Origin: Pycnopodia helianthoides
Lineage: Eukaryota; Echinodermata; Asteroidea; Forcipulatida; Asteriidae
Assembly: GCA_032158295.1 (NCBI GenBank)
Contig: CM063254.1
Location: forward strand, 4,069,538-4,133,537
Reading direction: 5' to 3'
DNA length: 64,000 nt
The first letter of the stretch is position 1. Each line of letters starts with the position of its first letter. Shown here piece after piece: positions 1-12,360 of this stretch. Below the pieces are notes generated by a model that was not told where the DNA came from, searched no databases, and saw nothing but the letters and a program-made list of their open reading frames with translations. A program made the position numbers and the translations under genes.

Positions 1-414
1 ACAATTGCCACTTTTTTTTAAAGCTCTTTCAAAGTGTACATTACTTAGCCAGATCCATGAGGTTTGGCCCTGATGGGCACGCATACATCATGATGAAGGT
101 GTGTATTCATACATGGAAAGGGTAACTCATGAGCTTCCTTGCCAGTCCTACAAACTAGTGTCATTTTGTCCAAACTCCACGCCTGACCAGACAAACTGAA
201 ATCCGTCCATGCCATCCGACTGCAAATCTTATTAGGCTCCTCAGTGCATCAGAATGAGTGTAAGCCCTGGCTAATGTTAGTCCAGTAACAGACAAAAGGA
301 AACAAGCTTCTCTAACTCTGAGATGGAACGGTATCAAACTGGCAACCTAAGAAGATCCTTGGCAGATAAATTCTCTTTTCAGCCAGACCAGACTTATTCA
401 TGATGATTTTAAGC

Positions 415-799
415 TTAAAGGCAGTGGATACTTTTGGTAATTACTCAAGAAATATATTACCATAAAGACATACTGGGTAAGGAGCACCTGAGAGCTGCTG
501 ATAGTATAAAACATTGTGAGAAATGACTCCCTCCGAAGTAATGCAGTTTTTGAGAAAGAGGTAGTTTCTCACTAAAGTGTTTGAATCTGAGAAAGGCTTC
601 AGGCATGAAGCCTTTCTCAGGTGTTTGAAAGCACACAATTCTATGCAACAAGGGTGTTTTTTCTGTCATTACTTTCTTGCAATTTTGATGACCAATTCAG
701 CCCAAATTTTCACAGGTTTGTTATTTTATGCATATGTCGGGATACACCAAGTGAGGATACTAGTCTGTGACAATTACCAAAAGTATACCCTGCCTTTAA
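415..799. repeat. Family D TTAA foldback element
   Basis: The ends are mirror images: TTAAAGGCAGTGG on the left and its imperfect complement ending CCTTTAA on the right. The interior is shared with copies at 38155, 40802, 42125, 52546 and 63447. It includes a short palindrome around 595-620 (GGCTTCAGGCATGAAGCC). No coding capacity. It is interpreted as a non-autonomous DNA transposon (MITE) with TTAA target duplication. Confidence 0.75.
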
Positions 800-1037
800 G
801 GCAGCTACCGTACAAGTACTGTACGTAAATAGGGATGGCATTAACACTAACAGGTGAAGACTCAAGAAAAGAAGAAAACAACAACAATAACAACAATAAC
901 AACAGCATGGATACTGTACATAAATTTAGTCAGCATAGAAAGTAATGCTAAATGCTGAATTAGTAATGCCAGTAAATTGGTAATGCTAATGCTTAATGGA
1001 CTATGACAATACACGGTATGTACAATGTAAGGCTGCA

Positions 1038-1185
1038 GACGATTTCATAAGGAATTAAGATTGATCTTAACTGTGTATCAGTCTTAATTGTTGAGTAAAG
1101 TGTGATATCACAATACAAATCACCATGGCAATATTGACAACCCCCGTCTTAAGATGTATCTTTAGTGCTTTGTGAAAATTTACAT
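1038..1185. repeat. Foldback repeat, TTTCACAAAGAGCTAAGAT family
   Basis: This segment shares the core TGATATCACAATACAAATCACCATGG and a flanking TTAAGAT/ATCTTAA inverted arrangement with copies at 45645-45785 and 52946-53095. The ends begin GATTTCA and finish GTGAAAT-like, as in a short foldback MITE. No coding potential. Confidence 0.6.
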
Positions 1186-1417
1186 ATTCCATTTGCCAAA
1201 GTGAAGGATTCAGAAGGACTGGGACCGATACGCCCGTATAACAATCGCTTATCACAGGGTCAGGCATTCCAATCTTGTACAATCCAAGTCCAAACAATTT
1301 GGTGTGGAGCGACAAAGTAGGAGCAGAGAATATTGAAGCCTTTAGGCCGACACGCTAGTCAGACTGCCTAGTCTGTCAGGGTTAACATAACACCCAACTG
1401 AGTGGTATACCTGCAGT

Positions 1418-2065
1418 ACACGCAGTGGCGTAACTAAGGGGCCCCCAAAAATTGCTGTCTGTGCCCCCCACTACCCCACCCCCCCCACACCCGGTGCCCC
1501 CCATTGAGATCTTGACTTTAGAGATGGATACATTCAATGTTTTTAAAACTATTTTTCCATTTACACGCAGACAATGTATTTGTTTTTACACTCAAGTCAG
1601 ATTATCTTATAAAAAATAGTAAATGGCTTGTTTAAAGGTGTTGTACACTTTTGGTAACAGCTCAAAATCAGTGTCCACATTTTGTGTGATTAAACATATG
1701 CATGAACAAACAAACCTGTGAAAGTTTGAGCTCAATTGGTCATCGAGGTCACGAGAAAATAGCGAAAAAAGATCTTATGTGTTTTCTGTTTTTTCAAATT
1801 ATCGCGCGCGATAATTACTATTGTTTTACTTGTTTCTCAGAAACGATAGCATTTAAAGCAGAAATATTTTAAGGAACCCTTTCTACCATTACTTACTTCA
1901 AATCATTTAAGTTATGTGTGAATCTGTGAACATTGTGTTTTTGGATCTTACCAATAGTGTACAGGGCCTCTAAGAGAAATGCAAATTTGGAAACTAGTTT
2001 TAATTGGCCAGAAGTGCCCCCATTGAAAAAAATGGTGCACCCCCAAGCTTACTCTTGTCTCTGAG
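1418..2065. repeat. Dispersed repeat split by a younger foldback insertion
   Basis: The left part (about 1418-1510, starting AGTGGCGTAACTAAGG) and the right part (about 1990-2065, with GTGCCCCCATTG) are both rich in GCCCCC blocks. They read as one element interrupted by the TTAA foldback at 1632-1973. The order of insertion is inferred from the nesting. Confidence 0.45.
1632..1973. repeat. Family D TTAA foldback, subfamily 2
   Basis: Bounded by TTAAAGGTGTTGTACAC and the complement GTGTACAGGGCCTCTAA. It has a near-identical relative at 59812-60153 in the opposite orientation. The two share an internal ATTATCGCGCGCGATAAT palindrome, which marks this subfamily. No ORF of note. Confidence 0.75.
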
Positions 2066-2589
2066 TACATGTACAGCACTCCAAATGTAATGCTAGCTAA
2101 CACACCTTAGGACGAGTCGAAATTCTCTCCAAATGGTTCATTCGGGTAATTCCGTGTTTAAAAGGATATATCACACTTTTTATTTTAAAAAAAGTAGACA
2201 CTTTTTATTTAAAAAAGTAGACTAGCAAACAAGCTGGGTGACTGGTGAAACCATCCTTGCTCTATGGTGAAACAGCAAGAAAACTGGTCCCACTGGTGGC
2301 TAGTCACTGAAACAGTTATGGGCAAATCCTGATGTACTATTAAGAGGGGCTGATTTTGGAATGAAAACTCATTCACTAAATCCAAAACTATTGACATTAA
2401 GGCTGAGGCTATTCAAACAAAAACCAGACCATTAGTTTGTGATGTTTTCTGAAACTCTAATAATCAGGTTGAAGTTATATGGGTTTTGAGGCATTGCATG
2501 GTGAGGTATCAGTATATATTCGGTTTGCGGTAACACCATGTGTAAAAATATCTACTTGCTGTGTAGATTTGTTCTTTAGAGAACTTGTC

Positions 2590-2830
2590 TTGCTGTTTAT
2601 TCTACTACCGCGGAGTAGGTTTTTTTCGGAATTCGGGAGACTTCTCAGTTCTGAAAAGAACTGTCCTGCTTGTTAACTACTACCTGGGCGGGAGGTAGGA
2701 AATCGGCCTGGACTACTACTTTAGCTTTGTGGATCGGGGGGACTTCTTGTAATTAACTGCACTGCCGCGGAGTGAGTTCTTTTGGTCTCAATGTTTCGAC
2801 TAGCTTGCTCTAGTCATCGTCAGGAGACTG
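2590..2830 (-). mobile_element. Retroelement terminal fragment with hammerhead-like core
   Basis: The segment contains two CCGCGGAGT blocks and, on the minus strand, a structure of the form GTCTC-CTGACGA-(TGACTAG/CTAGTC hairpin)-GAAACATT-GAGAC (2785-2828). CTGANGA followed by a hairpin and GAAA is the hammerhead ribozyme core order. Such motifs are known at the ends of Penelope-like retroelements. Here stem III is missing, so I call only a resemblance. Assignment to a retroelement is inference; no reverse transcriptase is visible. Confidence 0.35.
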
Positions 2831-4056
2831 AAGAGTGTAAGACATGCTGGACTATTTATAAGGATTCAGAGGTTTCAGTGTAGAGTGTTCAGGTTTCAGT
2901 GTTTCAGGTTGAAGTTGTTGTAGTTTCAGAGTACACTTAAAAACAAAAACAAAATGATATTGGACTGAGAAAAAAATTGGCATCACATTCTCATGCTCTT
3001 TTACAAATGCTACATCCCCCGAGAAAGAAATGCACTCCTGAAATGGCCCTCAACTCAAGAAACTGCATAATGTACTTACGAGACACAGGTGATCAACTTC
3101 TACAACCGCTTCAAAATTCCCCTCACATACACCGAAGCACTTGAGTGAAAAAGCAACGCACTGAGGTATCCTCCTCCATGGTTGTAATCCATGTATTGTT
3201 GTGATTTTCTTTTTTGTAAGAAACTGTGCTGAGCATCAGAGTGCTATTCTTGGAGAGATTGATTCTCAAGACTTTAAGTCGAGTGAAGATGCCACAACTC
3301 ACAGATAAACTATCCCTTTTTATAGAACAACAGTTTCTTTTTTGTGTTTGTATGTCTTGGGGGGGGGGGGGGTTAGAAACCGCCTCCTCAGACAATCACA
3401 CAATGACACATTGTACGTTCCACACAAAAAACAAGCCTCTGCAGTCATTCAGCCGGCCGGGCTGTTTTTCCCACGGCAGCCATCTAACATTTCACTGGAA
3501 AAACTGAAATATAAACTTTCTTAGGTTTCACTTGTGACGTCTTCACGCTTGCCTCTGTTTACCAGGTCATGATGCTGTCAATGGGTCTGTGCCTGCACCT
3601 CTTGGGTAAATACAACAAGCACTCCGCAAATAACTCCATTGCATGGGATTAAACTTATTTGCATTTTACACAGTCCCATCCAATCCTCCAAGACACAGTG
3701 TAGCTTAATTGTCAGCTATGGTTAAGATGGGGGCCCCCATAAGTTCCCCTGACCACAGGGGTCTTTTGTTGGGGTGGAGCATCAGCTTGTTTGCTTAGGA
3801 TATGAATAGTATCAAACTGGGCTCACTCCTCTCCACTGCAAGCTGCAGAGAGAGGGGCTGCTGGAATTAGCATATTATTGATTAGTGACACTTGGTGACA
3901 CACCCCCAGTAGCCCAGCCAGGGGGACAACAGTGGGCAGCAGAGCATCCTCTATCTAGTGTCTGGTAGTTTGATCAGATCTTAAGATATGGTAGCACAAG
4001 AGGGCGCTATTGTACTATTTATATGAGTAAGTTCGAGAGAAAATCGATTGACTCAC

Positions 4057-4118
4057 CTTGAGCGTTGTTCCTTTCCTTTCTGTGTACTCTGGTGGTCTGT
4101 ATTTACTGTCCACCACAT
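4057..4118 (-). CDS. KNDC1: KNDC1 exon 2 (part of first KIND domain)
   Basis: This 62-nt exon has a strong acceptor (pyrimidine tract then CCCATACAG) and a consensus donor, AAG|GTGAGT. Exon 1 ends in phase 1 with a single G. Joined to the first two bases here (AT) it gives Asp, followed by 20 codons reading VVDSKYRPPEYTERKGTTLK. This matches the part of KNDC1 KIND domain 1 where the human protein has a PPEF-x-G-T segment before HIYSLG. The exon ends in phase 0. The match in position, phase and sequence makes the joining across 13.4 kb convincing. The next exon was not found in the window. Confidence 0.8.
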
Positions 4119-5817
4119 CTGTATGGGAAGAGAAGAAAGCAAAATTAAAAATATATATAATTTATACTTTTCAATTTATAAAATGTTTTCTTTTTAGAAG
4201 GTTTTGAAAGTTGATAGGCAACCAATTACAAAAGTTATTTGTTTTCTTTTTTTTCATGAAAGCAGAAAGCAATGTGCTTCATTTATGTGGGGGAAAAAAG
4301 AAATCATTTTGTCTCACCAAAACATATCGTTATTTCTTTTTCCTTTATACTTATTCTGCTGTGACTACCTTTGTATACTGTTTTATTCTTTCATTGCGTA
4401 GAGGCAATAATGTTGTTCGAGACTGTTGATTCAACTTGGCATTAACAGAAATTACCGATTGCAATACAAACAAACTAAAGCTGCCTTTCGAGGGTATTCA
4501 ATTGATTGTTTACACACAAACTCTATTAATAGGATAAAGTCAGACTGGAGTTCAAGAGATCATGAGAAATTGGACACGGCTGCTGCAAAAGGATTTGCCA
4601 TCGACAGCCATGGAAAATTAGAATGCATTGATACCCCGATCGAGAGAAATTGGTTCCAATCAGGGTATATCGTCACCGTTTTCACAATGAGCAAATTTAG
4701 GCTATTCAACAAAACTTTCATGTTTGGAGAAAACCCTGTTTGAAGTTAAACTTTTTTTGAAATCACTGTTTCAGACACTGTTTGTCATTGAAACGTTGAC
4801 ATTTTTCCAAGCATGGAAGTGGAGATCTTAAATCATGCAATTATTTTGCTATTCTAATTATAGTTAGTTTAATTAATGAGTAATTAACAGTTAAACGCAT
4901 GTGTCTATTCGTGAAAACTGCAAACGAGGTCTGTGTGCAGCGCGTTGTGTGCACGTCGTGTACAAACCAATGCGTATACGACGAGTGTCTGTTCGTAAAA
5001 ACTAAAAATTTAAATTTATATAGGTCTTACAAATTGCCCCTTCGTGAAAACTCAAAACGCATAGTAGTCGTTTTTGGCACCGTGCCAGCGCTACGTACTT
5101 CAATGTTACAAATGGCAAATATAAATGTGTCTGTCATCTGTTCGTGAAAGCGAAAAACTGATAGTTTGGTAAAATGGTCCTTGTGCTTATTAGTGTAATT
5201 AAAAAGTACAACGTTTTATCACTTGAAACTTGGGGGAAATGTTGATGTCAATAGTTACATTCAAAATATGTAAAAACATCGTTTGCCAAGATGTATACTT
5301 TTTGTCAGAAATTGCCTTTCTGGATGAGTGACAGTTTAACATACATGTACATTCATCATTATTATTATATCTTACTAGTAATGAAACCAAAGGCCCCTCA
5401 AAAGTGACTAGCACTGTGACATAACACTCCCTGTACTAAAACTGTTTAGTACAATCACTTGATAATTTGTATTTTTGACAATGGAAATAAATGTGACATG
5501 AAACTTTTTAAAAAGCACGTCAGGTGTCATATAGCACCACAATCACTCATCAGGTTTACTTCAAGTGTGATGTGTAGGTGACAAGATCAACTAAGAGGTC
5601 CCATCAATAAAGCGATGGTTGATCTAGTATTACACTGCCCTTGGTGAACTACATCTGCATGCATGAACTCTATCTGCATGAACTGAATCTGGCGTTCATA
5701 CAAGGTGAACACATCGAAACCTTCTCTGGCAAAACCAAGTGATAAATCCGAATGTAATTATAAGTAGTAAGTATGTGAATAGTTTCTAATTAATCACCAA
5801 ATTGTCAAGAGCCCAAA

Positions 5818-6035
5818 ATGCACATGTTTACAAGGCACATGATTTGGTGCGCAAAGATTCTGGGTGAAATCCGAGTCCAACCACTTCGCAAACCATCATG
5901 GTGCGCTGATTTTGAAGAAATGCAATACAAAACTATCAAACCTGGCATAAGTAGTAAGCTATGTACAGCTTGCTGTCCATCTTGGCAGCTTGATTTGTCT
6001 TTTAACTGTACTCGGTTTCCTTAGATCCATTGCGG
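5818..6035. repeat. Dispersed repeat, copy 1 of 2 (GGGTGAAATCCGAGTCCAA family)
   Basis: Shares blocks including GCACATGAT, TTCTGGGTGAAATCCGAGTCC, GGTGCGCTGATTTTGAAG and ACTCGGTTTCC, in the same order, with 9530-9745. Divergence is moderate (small indels). No coding role is apparent; the small open frame inside it is not conserved in the second copy. Confidence 0.6.
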
Positions 6036-6315
6036 TATATTTCTATTTGTTCAATTACGTTGAAGGAATACACTTCTGTAAGCCTAAAAAAGTTTGACCG
6101 TTATCATAAATTATTAGAATAAGTTGGCAAATGTCTAGAAAGCATGCCTTAGCTTTATGCCTAGCAAAATGCCCCAGAAAAAATAACTAGACAACAACCT
6201 GTCATGAGCCAATTAATTTAGCGGGAAAATTGCTATGTAATATCTGTTCAGAAAGAAGAAAAAAAAACTGTCGCAGGAAGCCAGTCACAAGTGATGTTTG
6301 GCAAGTAACCTACAT

Positions 6316-6735
6316 TAATAGTGGCTTCTTATAAGCGCTCATATCCGTCACTCAGTGAGCTCAAGGCGCTTCAACAGTCAGTATTTTCCTGAAAGGTATA
6401 TATGTGGAGCTACTTTTTAAAGTTTGAGACCTATTCCTTTACATAGCACAATGTAATGGTTTACAAGGTGCTGTGGCGCAATATGCTGCCGATCAAACCA
6501 GGAACACCGGGGCGAACCCCTTCTCTTTTCGATAAGTGCACTGGGTTCTTTTACGTGCATTACACAACACACGGGACCAACGGCTTTACGTCCCATCCGA
6601 AGGACGAAGCAATAATGGTTAAATGTCTTGCTTAAGGACACAAGTGTCACGACTGGGACTCGAACCCACACTCTGCTGAACAGAAACATCAGAGCTTGAA
6701 TCCGGTGCTCTTATCCGCTCGGCCACGACACGCCA
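6316..6735 (-). mobile_element. tRNA-derived SINE, full-length copy
   Basis: On the minus strand the right end reads as a tRNA-like head: A-box region GGCCGAGCGGATAAG (about 6711-6724) and B-box GGTTCGAGTCC (6657-6667), with a long variable region of tRNA-Leu/Ser type between them. The body runs left to a tail at about 6316-6340 (GAGCGCTTATAAGAAGCCAC). A second copy at 30145-30494 has an AAT-rich tail on the same side and lacks the head. The A/B-box head plus simple-repeat tail define a SINE mobilised by a partner LINE (family knowledge). Confidence 0.8.
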
Positions 6736-9169
6736 CATTGTACATCTACAACTAAACAAAATTTGACCTACTACAGCATGTAAAAAAAACTTTTTTTTTT
6801 TTTACAAATAATTGATCTTTTTCCTACGACACAATAGCAGAATCTCAAGCTAACCTTGAAATGTCATGATTACTTAGAAGAAGAAGAAAGAAAAATAACG
6901 ATGTTACAACACTGGTCAATGATCAATCATTCAGTTCCACACTGGCTTCTAGTCAATAATTCCCATGGTCAGTCTCTTCTTCTACTCACACGAATCATCG
7001 GCCTTGATATCCATATCATTGAAAAGTTGGCTAATCGCAGTTGCTTAGCGTGGTGGTTGCTTCCCACATTAAGGGCATATCGACTCTACGCAGACCTCCC
7101 AGTGGCAGAACCCACTCAACATATGAGAGCCCGAATTCACAACCAGACCCTTTCAAAGTTACTCAGGAGTGGATAAAATATGCTTTTAAAAAGCAAACAT
7201 TGCATGAATGATCACACTAAGGGTTTTATTTGCACAGAAAATCATTTACACAGAAAAGGGGATTATAACACTACAGTGCATACCACTGACTTTTTAAGTT
7301 TTACCTCACTATGCCACTAAATGCCAACTTCCCTCCAGACGTTTGCCGCCCCATGGCCACCAAAACAAACCCAACTGAGAGCATCAAAACAACCCCAGGA
7401 TCACTTTTACCCTGGTTGGAACCCTCTTCTTGCAATTGTCCCCAAAATAGGAAACAAAACTAGCAGGTACTTAAAAAATACTCTATAGTACTGTAGAGAC
7501 TTCATTTCACATTATTGCTCTTTTTAATCAGCGATGCAAAGTTTGGATAATGATTTATCTCCCTTTTGTTTAAGTAAATTTTTTAATCGTCAAAAACTAA
7601 ATTGTGTATAAATGTAGTTAGTATTGAATTGTGTATGTAATTTGTAATGAATTACGTTTGTAGTATAGGTAGTGATATTGGATGTTTTTGATGGCAGTAA
7701 ACGATAAGGATGTGAGCTGTGCCCAATCCTGGCCCAAACATTTGGAGAAGAACACACCGGGAAAACAAAATTGTGATGAAATAAACCTAATTGGATTGAA
7801 ATTGAATTGAATTGAAATAGAAAAAAAAAAGGTAATGGAGTCCACAATGAAAGTAAAAGTCCTGGTGACGCTTTACTGGAACGACTTTAATGGCTTGAAG
7901 TCAAGGCATGACTTAAGCTCCCTTAACAATGGCAGACCGGAAGAGACACCCCATGGTACAGAATCAGATGATAGTAAAATGGGGCCCAAGGCACAAAGGA
8001 GAATCACCCTGAATTTGTAGGTCAGCTGTGAAGGGGAGCCATCATCAATCAAATCACCTCAGTAGGGGAATTTGTAGGAACAATTCCTCTTGGACTGTTT
8101 ACTGTTTAGGGCCTACTGGATCAAATTGAGAGAGGTAGATTGGTGTCTGGTGAGGAGTCCCTATCTCTTTGGCCTTGGGGGCAACAACAAAGTACAGCTG
8201 ATTATTGTTGTATCCAATTTAGACACCCAAATTATAACAGCTGAATCATAAAATTGCATGTCTTGGGGGACATAACAATTTGTCCAAGCCGCTCCAATTA
8301 GTTTAATCAATTTTTACTAAATTTTGAGCTTTGTGCAATTGTAACAAAATGTAATACATTGGCACACACCTGCACACACAGACATACTGTGTGGATAGCA
8401 TACACGACAACTTGGATGCTAACGAGGTATGTAATGTAAGTGGGATTATAATTGGCGATTACAATTGGCGATTATGTTCTTCGATCCTAAAAGTATGAGT
8501 CTTGGAAATGTCCAATCAGAACGCTTTTTAGATAAGTAAATAGACCCAAACCTTCCCTAACAACACTTTTTATGACAATGTCAAACGGTGGCGCTGAAAA
8601 CTGTGATTTTACACACAAAATTGTGATAAACTCTGCTAAAACAGCAATAAATATCCTAAAAAAAGTACAGACTTTTTCTTAAATAAAAATTCAGTGTGAT
8701 GTGGAATTATGTTGTCTTCCTTAAATTCTTCTTAGAAGTCAAAGCGTTGCTCATCTTTTCAGTTGAAAAATGACCCCTAGTCGCAGTTTTTGATGGCATT
8801 CTCATAGCAGAAAAATCACTGACTGCGTTGATGCTTGAAAAGGAGCACAAATTAAATAATACGCTGAACACTGTTTACAGACAATTTAGAAGAATCATTC
8901 CGCTGATACTTTGGTTTAAAATGAGTTTTTAAGGTATCCTAATATTAATTTTTTATTACCTTGTTTTGGAGGTGTTTGCTGGGGTGTTTGTTTGTTTGTT
9001 TGTTGTTGGATTTTTTTTTGGGGGGGGGTGATATGTAAAGTGTTCAAGAAATTTATAAAATTGTGAATAAGAGTTATTGGGTTTTATCAAGTAATTTACA
9101 ATTTACACTAGTGTTGAACAAAGACAACTACTCCACAGGCTTTAGCTGTTGGCTACAGCAGCAACACAT

Positions 9170-9385
9170 ATCCAGGGTTTGCCCTTAACTGTTCCATCAA
9201 CTTGCCAGCAAGACCAGTCAGCCTTTTCATTTCACTGGTCCCTCAGCTATTGCACTTGTCCATCATTCATACATACCGATGGTTTTCAATACTGAACTGG
9301 CCAGCCACCACTTGGAGTGAATTGACTTGTGCTCTGATGTTTTAATTGGCATTTGGCCAACAGACCACTGTTAAGGGCATATATC
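9170..9385. repeat. Dispersed repeat, copy 1 of 2 (GGGTTTGCCCTTAAC family)
   Basis: Blocks such as GGGTTTGCCCTTAAC, CTTTTCATTTCAC, GGTTTTCAATACTGA, CCACTTGG and GGCATTTGGCCAAC recur in order at 12163-12360. Short GGCCAG/CTGGCC motifs give it partial dyad symmetry. No coding capacity. Confidence 0.55.
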
Positions 9386-9529
9386 TCACTGAAGCAAATC
9401 AATAAATTCAGACACATCACCTAAAACTTGTTGTTGTCATTGAGCCCAATTAAAGCTACACTTGGATTTTATACGCATAAGTGTAGCATAAGCACAGAAA
9501 AGTCAGTAGCCCTTATGCATGTCCCGATG

Positions 9530-9745
9530 CACATGATCTGTTCACAAAGAATTCTGGGTGAAATCCGAGTCCAAGCAGCATTGGCAACCATCACGGTGCG
9601 CTGATTTTGAAGCAAATGTGGTCCACAGGTTTAAAACTTGGCATAGTTACATGTAAACTACAGCATGGCGTGCATCTTGCCAGCTTGATTTATTGCTGTT
9701 ATTGTATGTACTCGGTTTCCAATCCCAAGATGCATTATGGTATAA
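9530..9745. repeat. Dispersed repeat, copy 2 of 2 (GGGTGAAATCCGAGTCCAA family)
   Basis: Second copy of the element at 5818-6035, sharing the same ordered blocks and ending near GGTTTCCAATCCCAAGATGC. The interior differs by small indels. Nothing else is seen in this segment. Confidence 0.6.
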
Positions 9746-12159
9746 TCTAAGGGCCATGTCACATGGGGCAATTTACAGGCAACCAGTTCCAGGCAATCTC
9801 TATGAAGACAAGCATTCACATGTCAATTTCTACATAATAGACCGGTTGTGCGACCAATGTTTACATGTCATCACGTGACTTAATGAGTGGGTACTACGTA
9901 ACCTCAGCGGATGACAAAGATGTGCAAAAACTGTTGATGACAGAGCGAGTTCACAGACAGTCGGCTTTATTTTTGTAAATAAGAACACAGGACAAAGCCC
10001 TTTTTACTAAAGTTGTTTGTTGTGACATTGTTTTAAATCACATTACTGTTTCATAAATTACAAGTATTCTACTACTATGTTTATTTTGCATTATGCACTA
10101 CCGGTGCTGTACGAGGATGTAGCCGCCTGGTCTTTTGCTTGTAATGTAAATTACTGCAATAACATTACAGAGCGTTTGGAAAAGTGAACATTTAGCATTA
10201 CGGAATTTCAAAAAGAGAATCACACAGTTTTGGAAAGCCTTTTCTTTTGGGTGATTTCAGCTTCAAAATTGCGACATTATTGTGTCGAAAAGTGTGTGAT
10301 CGTGGTCGTCCGTGTGAGCACCACATTCGGTGAACATAGCGTTCTTTGTAGAATTTCTAAAACTTGCTGGAACTGTCCTTACTGGCTTTATTCAGCCACT
10401 CCGATAGTCTCTGGAACAAATTCTACAATAATCTCTACAGATTTTGAGAAAGAAAACCCTTGATCGAATAAACAAACGCAACAATCATTATGTTCTTTAC
10501 AACAATGGCACTTTCCTATGGAGGACGTCACATGACTTGGAGAGCGCAATCGGTCTATTGAGTTGGGGACACGAAGACACTTACAACAACAAAAGTATGT
10601 TGTGCTACCCCAGTCTTTCCTTTTGCATGCAGTGCTAACAACAGTTGGCTGCGTCCAAGTTGCCTGTTTAAAATTGCCCTGTGTGACAAGGCCCTGGGAT
10701 GGGGCTTGTGTAATATGGGCTATTGTTTCATGCACAGTTTGGGACTGGCTATCAGATAAAATGGAAGTATTGTGCTTTGGATGGATAAATTTAATTAGCA
10801 ACATTTTCTGAAAGAACAGAAAAACTTCTCTTCTCTTTTTCAGGCAGCTTGGAGGCAACCAACTACCATGTACACTCTATAATGCAAAAGAAATACTTTG
10901 GCAGCACAAGAGACATTCTTCTAGCTGTAACTCACTATCCCCCCCCCAAAAAAAAACCATATATATATATAACAAAAACGAAATGTGAATGAATTTCCTT
11001 CTTGAAGATTACCTGGAACTGGTTGCATGTAAATAGCATTTAAGTATATAATAGTTTTTCTCAAAAACGGGACACTGTACAAGATGTCTGATGTAGACAC
11101 CTACAGTGTGCATTACCTTTAAGAATATTTCACAATAATAAGAGATGAAATTTGTTTTAGTGAAAATTCATGACTTGCAGGCCTAGATTTCCCCTTCTAG
11201 ACCTGGAACGTTTCCAGATGTTACAATTTAGGGGTTTTACAGACTTCACAGGATTACAAAACTAAAGGTTCGGACACAATGTGGACTATTTCCTTCTCCT
11301 TTTTACTGCTTAACTTCTTTCAAGAAAACATAAAGGGTCAAGGAAAATCTGGAAAAGTCCTGAGAAATCACAGCACACCCCTGTAATAAATTTTGGAATA
11401 TAAGTATTTGAAATAGTGTACGTGTAGTATGCCAGTAGCTGCAATTACAAAAGCAAGCAAGTACTGTTCCTTAAAAAGAGGGTTTTCTGATTCCACACTA
11501 AGGCACCATCGTAAATTACATTTCGAGTTGACCCTACCAACAGAAAAGAAAATAGTGCAACAATTAAGGCAAGTGTTTATATTTTGGCACTTTCTATAGC
11601 TTGGGTATAATGAGTTTCTTAGCAACCAGAACAGAAAACCAGCTGTGCAGTCAATGAACCGTGATACTGTGAACAGTTTTGAATAGCACATAGCACAGCC
11701 TATTGGTCTAATTGTCAACGGAGTTTCAACTTTCAGGAGTGGTTGGTCGTGTCCTGAACAGAGACAGGACTGGAAATACATGGAGGCTGCAGATGCCTCT
11801 GTTGCTGTTGCCCTACACTTGGCCTTGGTGCCCCTCCAAAAGTTTCCCATACACTTTAAGTTGTTTTCCAGTGGAAGTGCCCTTTGCTAAATGAATGGCC
11901 TTTCCGCAAAACAGGTAACAGAATTGCAGCCAGGCAAGTTTATTACTAAAGAAAAAAGTTTACAAAATACAAAGTAGGGGAATATGGGCTGCCCATATCA
12001 TAGGCTGTTGGAACTTTAAAAAGCATTAAAATAAAATAATTATATCAATGATGTTTATTGTAAGCTGCACTACATCATTCAACCCACACAAAAACACTAC
12101 CAACTTTTTTAAATCCGAAAAAAACCCACCATTTCTTTTCTTGGAAAACCATGTAAAAC

Positions 12160-12360
12160 TGCAGGGTTTACCCTTAACATTTTCAGTGACTGGCCAGCAG
12201 GATCAGTTAGCTTTTCATTTCACCTGTTCACTGGTCAGTCACTAAGCCCATATGCCATACCTCATATTAAACAGAATGCTTTTCAACACTGAGCCCGGAC
12301 CACTTGGCGTGTATTTGACTGGTCGTCAGGTGTTTCAACGGCATTTGGTCACTGTTTTAA
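12160..12360. repeat. Dispersed repeat, copy 2 of 2 (GGGTTTGCCCTTAAC family)
   Basis: Diverged partner of 9170-9385, with the shared motif order GGGTTTACCCTTAAC, CTTTTCATTTCACC, CTTTTCAACACTGAG, CCACTTGG and GGCATTTGG. No gene content. Confidence 0.55.

Larger units (their letters stand above)
1..4056. other. KNDC1 intron 2 or beyond; no further exon identified
   Basis: This stretch lies downstream of KNDC1 exon 2 on the minus strand and should hold intron 2 and perhaps later exons. I looked for the next conserved segment of the first KIND domain (family motif HIYSLGATLK) and did not find it. A weak exon-like segment at about 3078-3140 (minus), with a GTAAGT donor, reads CFGVCEGNFEAVVEVDHLCL but matches nothing I know in KNDC1. 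Otherwise the region holds dispersed repeats (listed separately), a G-run near 3360 and spacer. Confidence 0.5.

Noticed and set aside
3078..3140. Possible KNDC1 exon 3 (minus) with GTAAGT donor
   Set aside because: The acceptor is plausible, but the peptide does not match the expected HIYSLGATLK segment of KIND1. Left as a note only.
10388..10858. 156-codon ORF on the minus strand
   Set aside because: No recognisable domain, overlapping ORFs on the other strand, and location inside KNDC1 intron 1. The composition is not coding-like.
11368..11850. 160-codon ORF on the minus strand
   Set aside because: No domain match or splice logic, and a cysteine- and aromatic-rich profile typical of chance frames.
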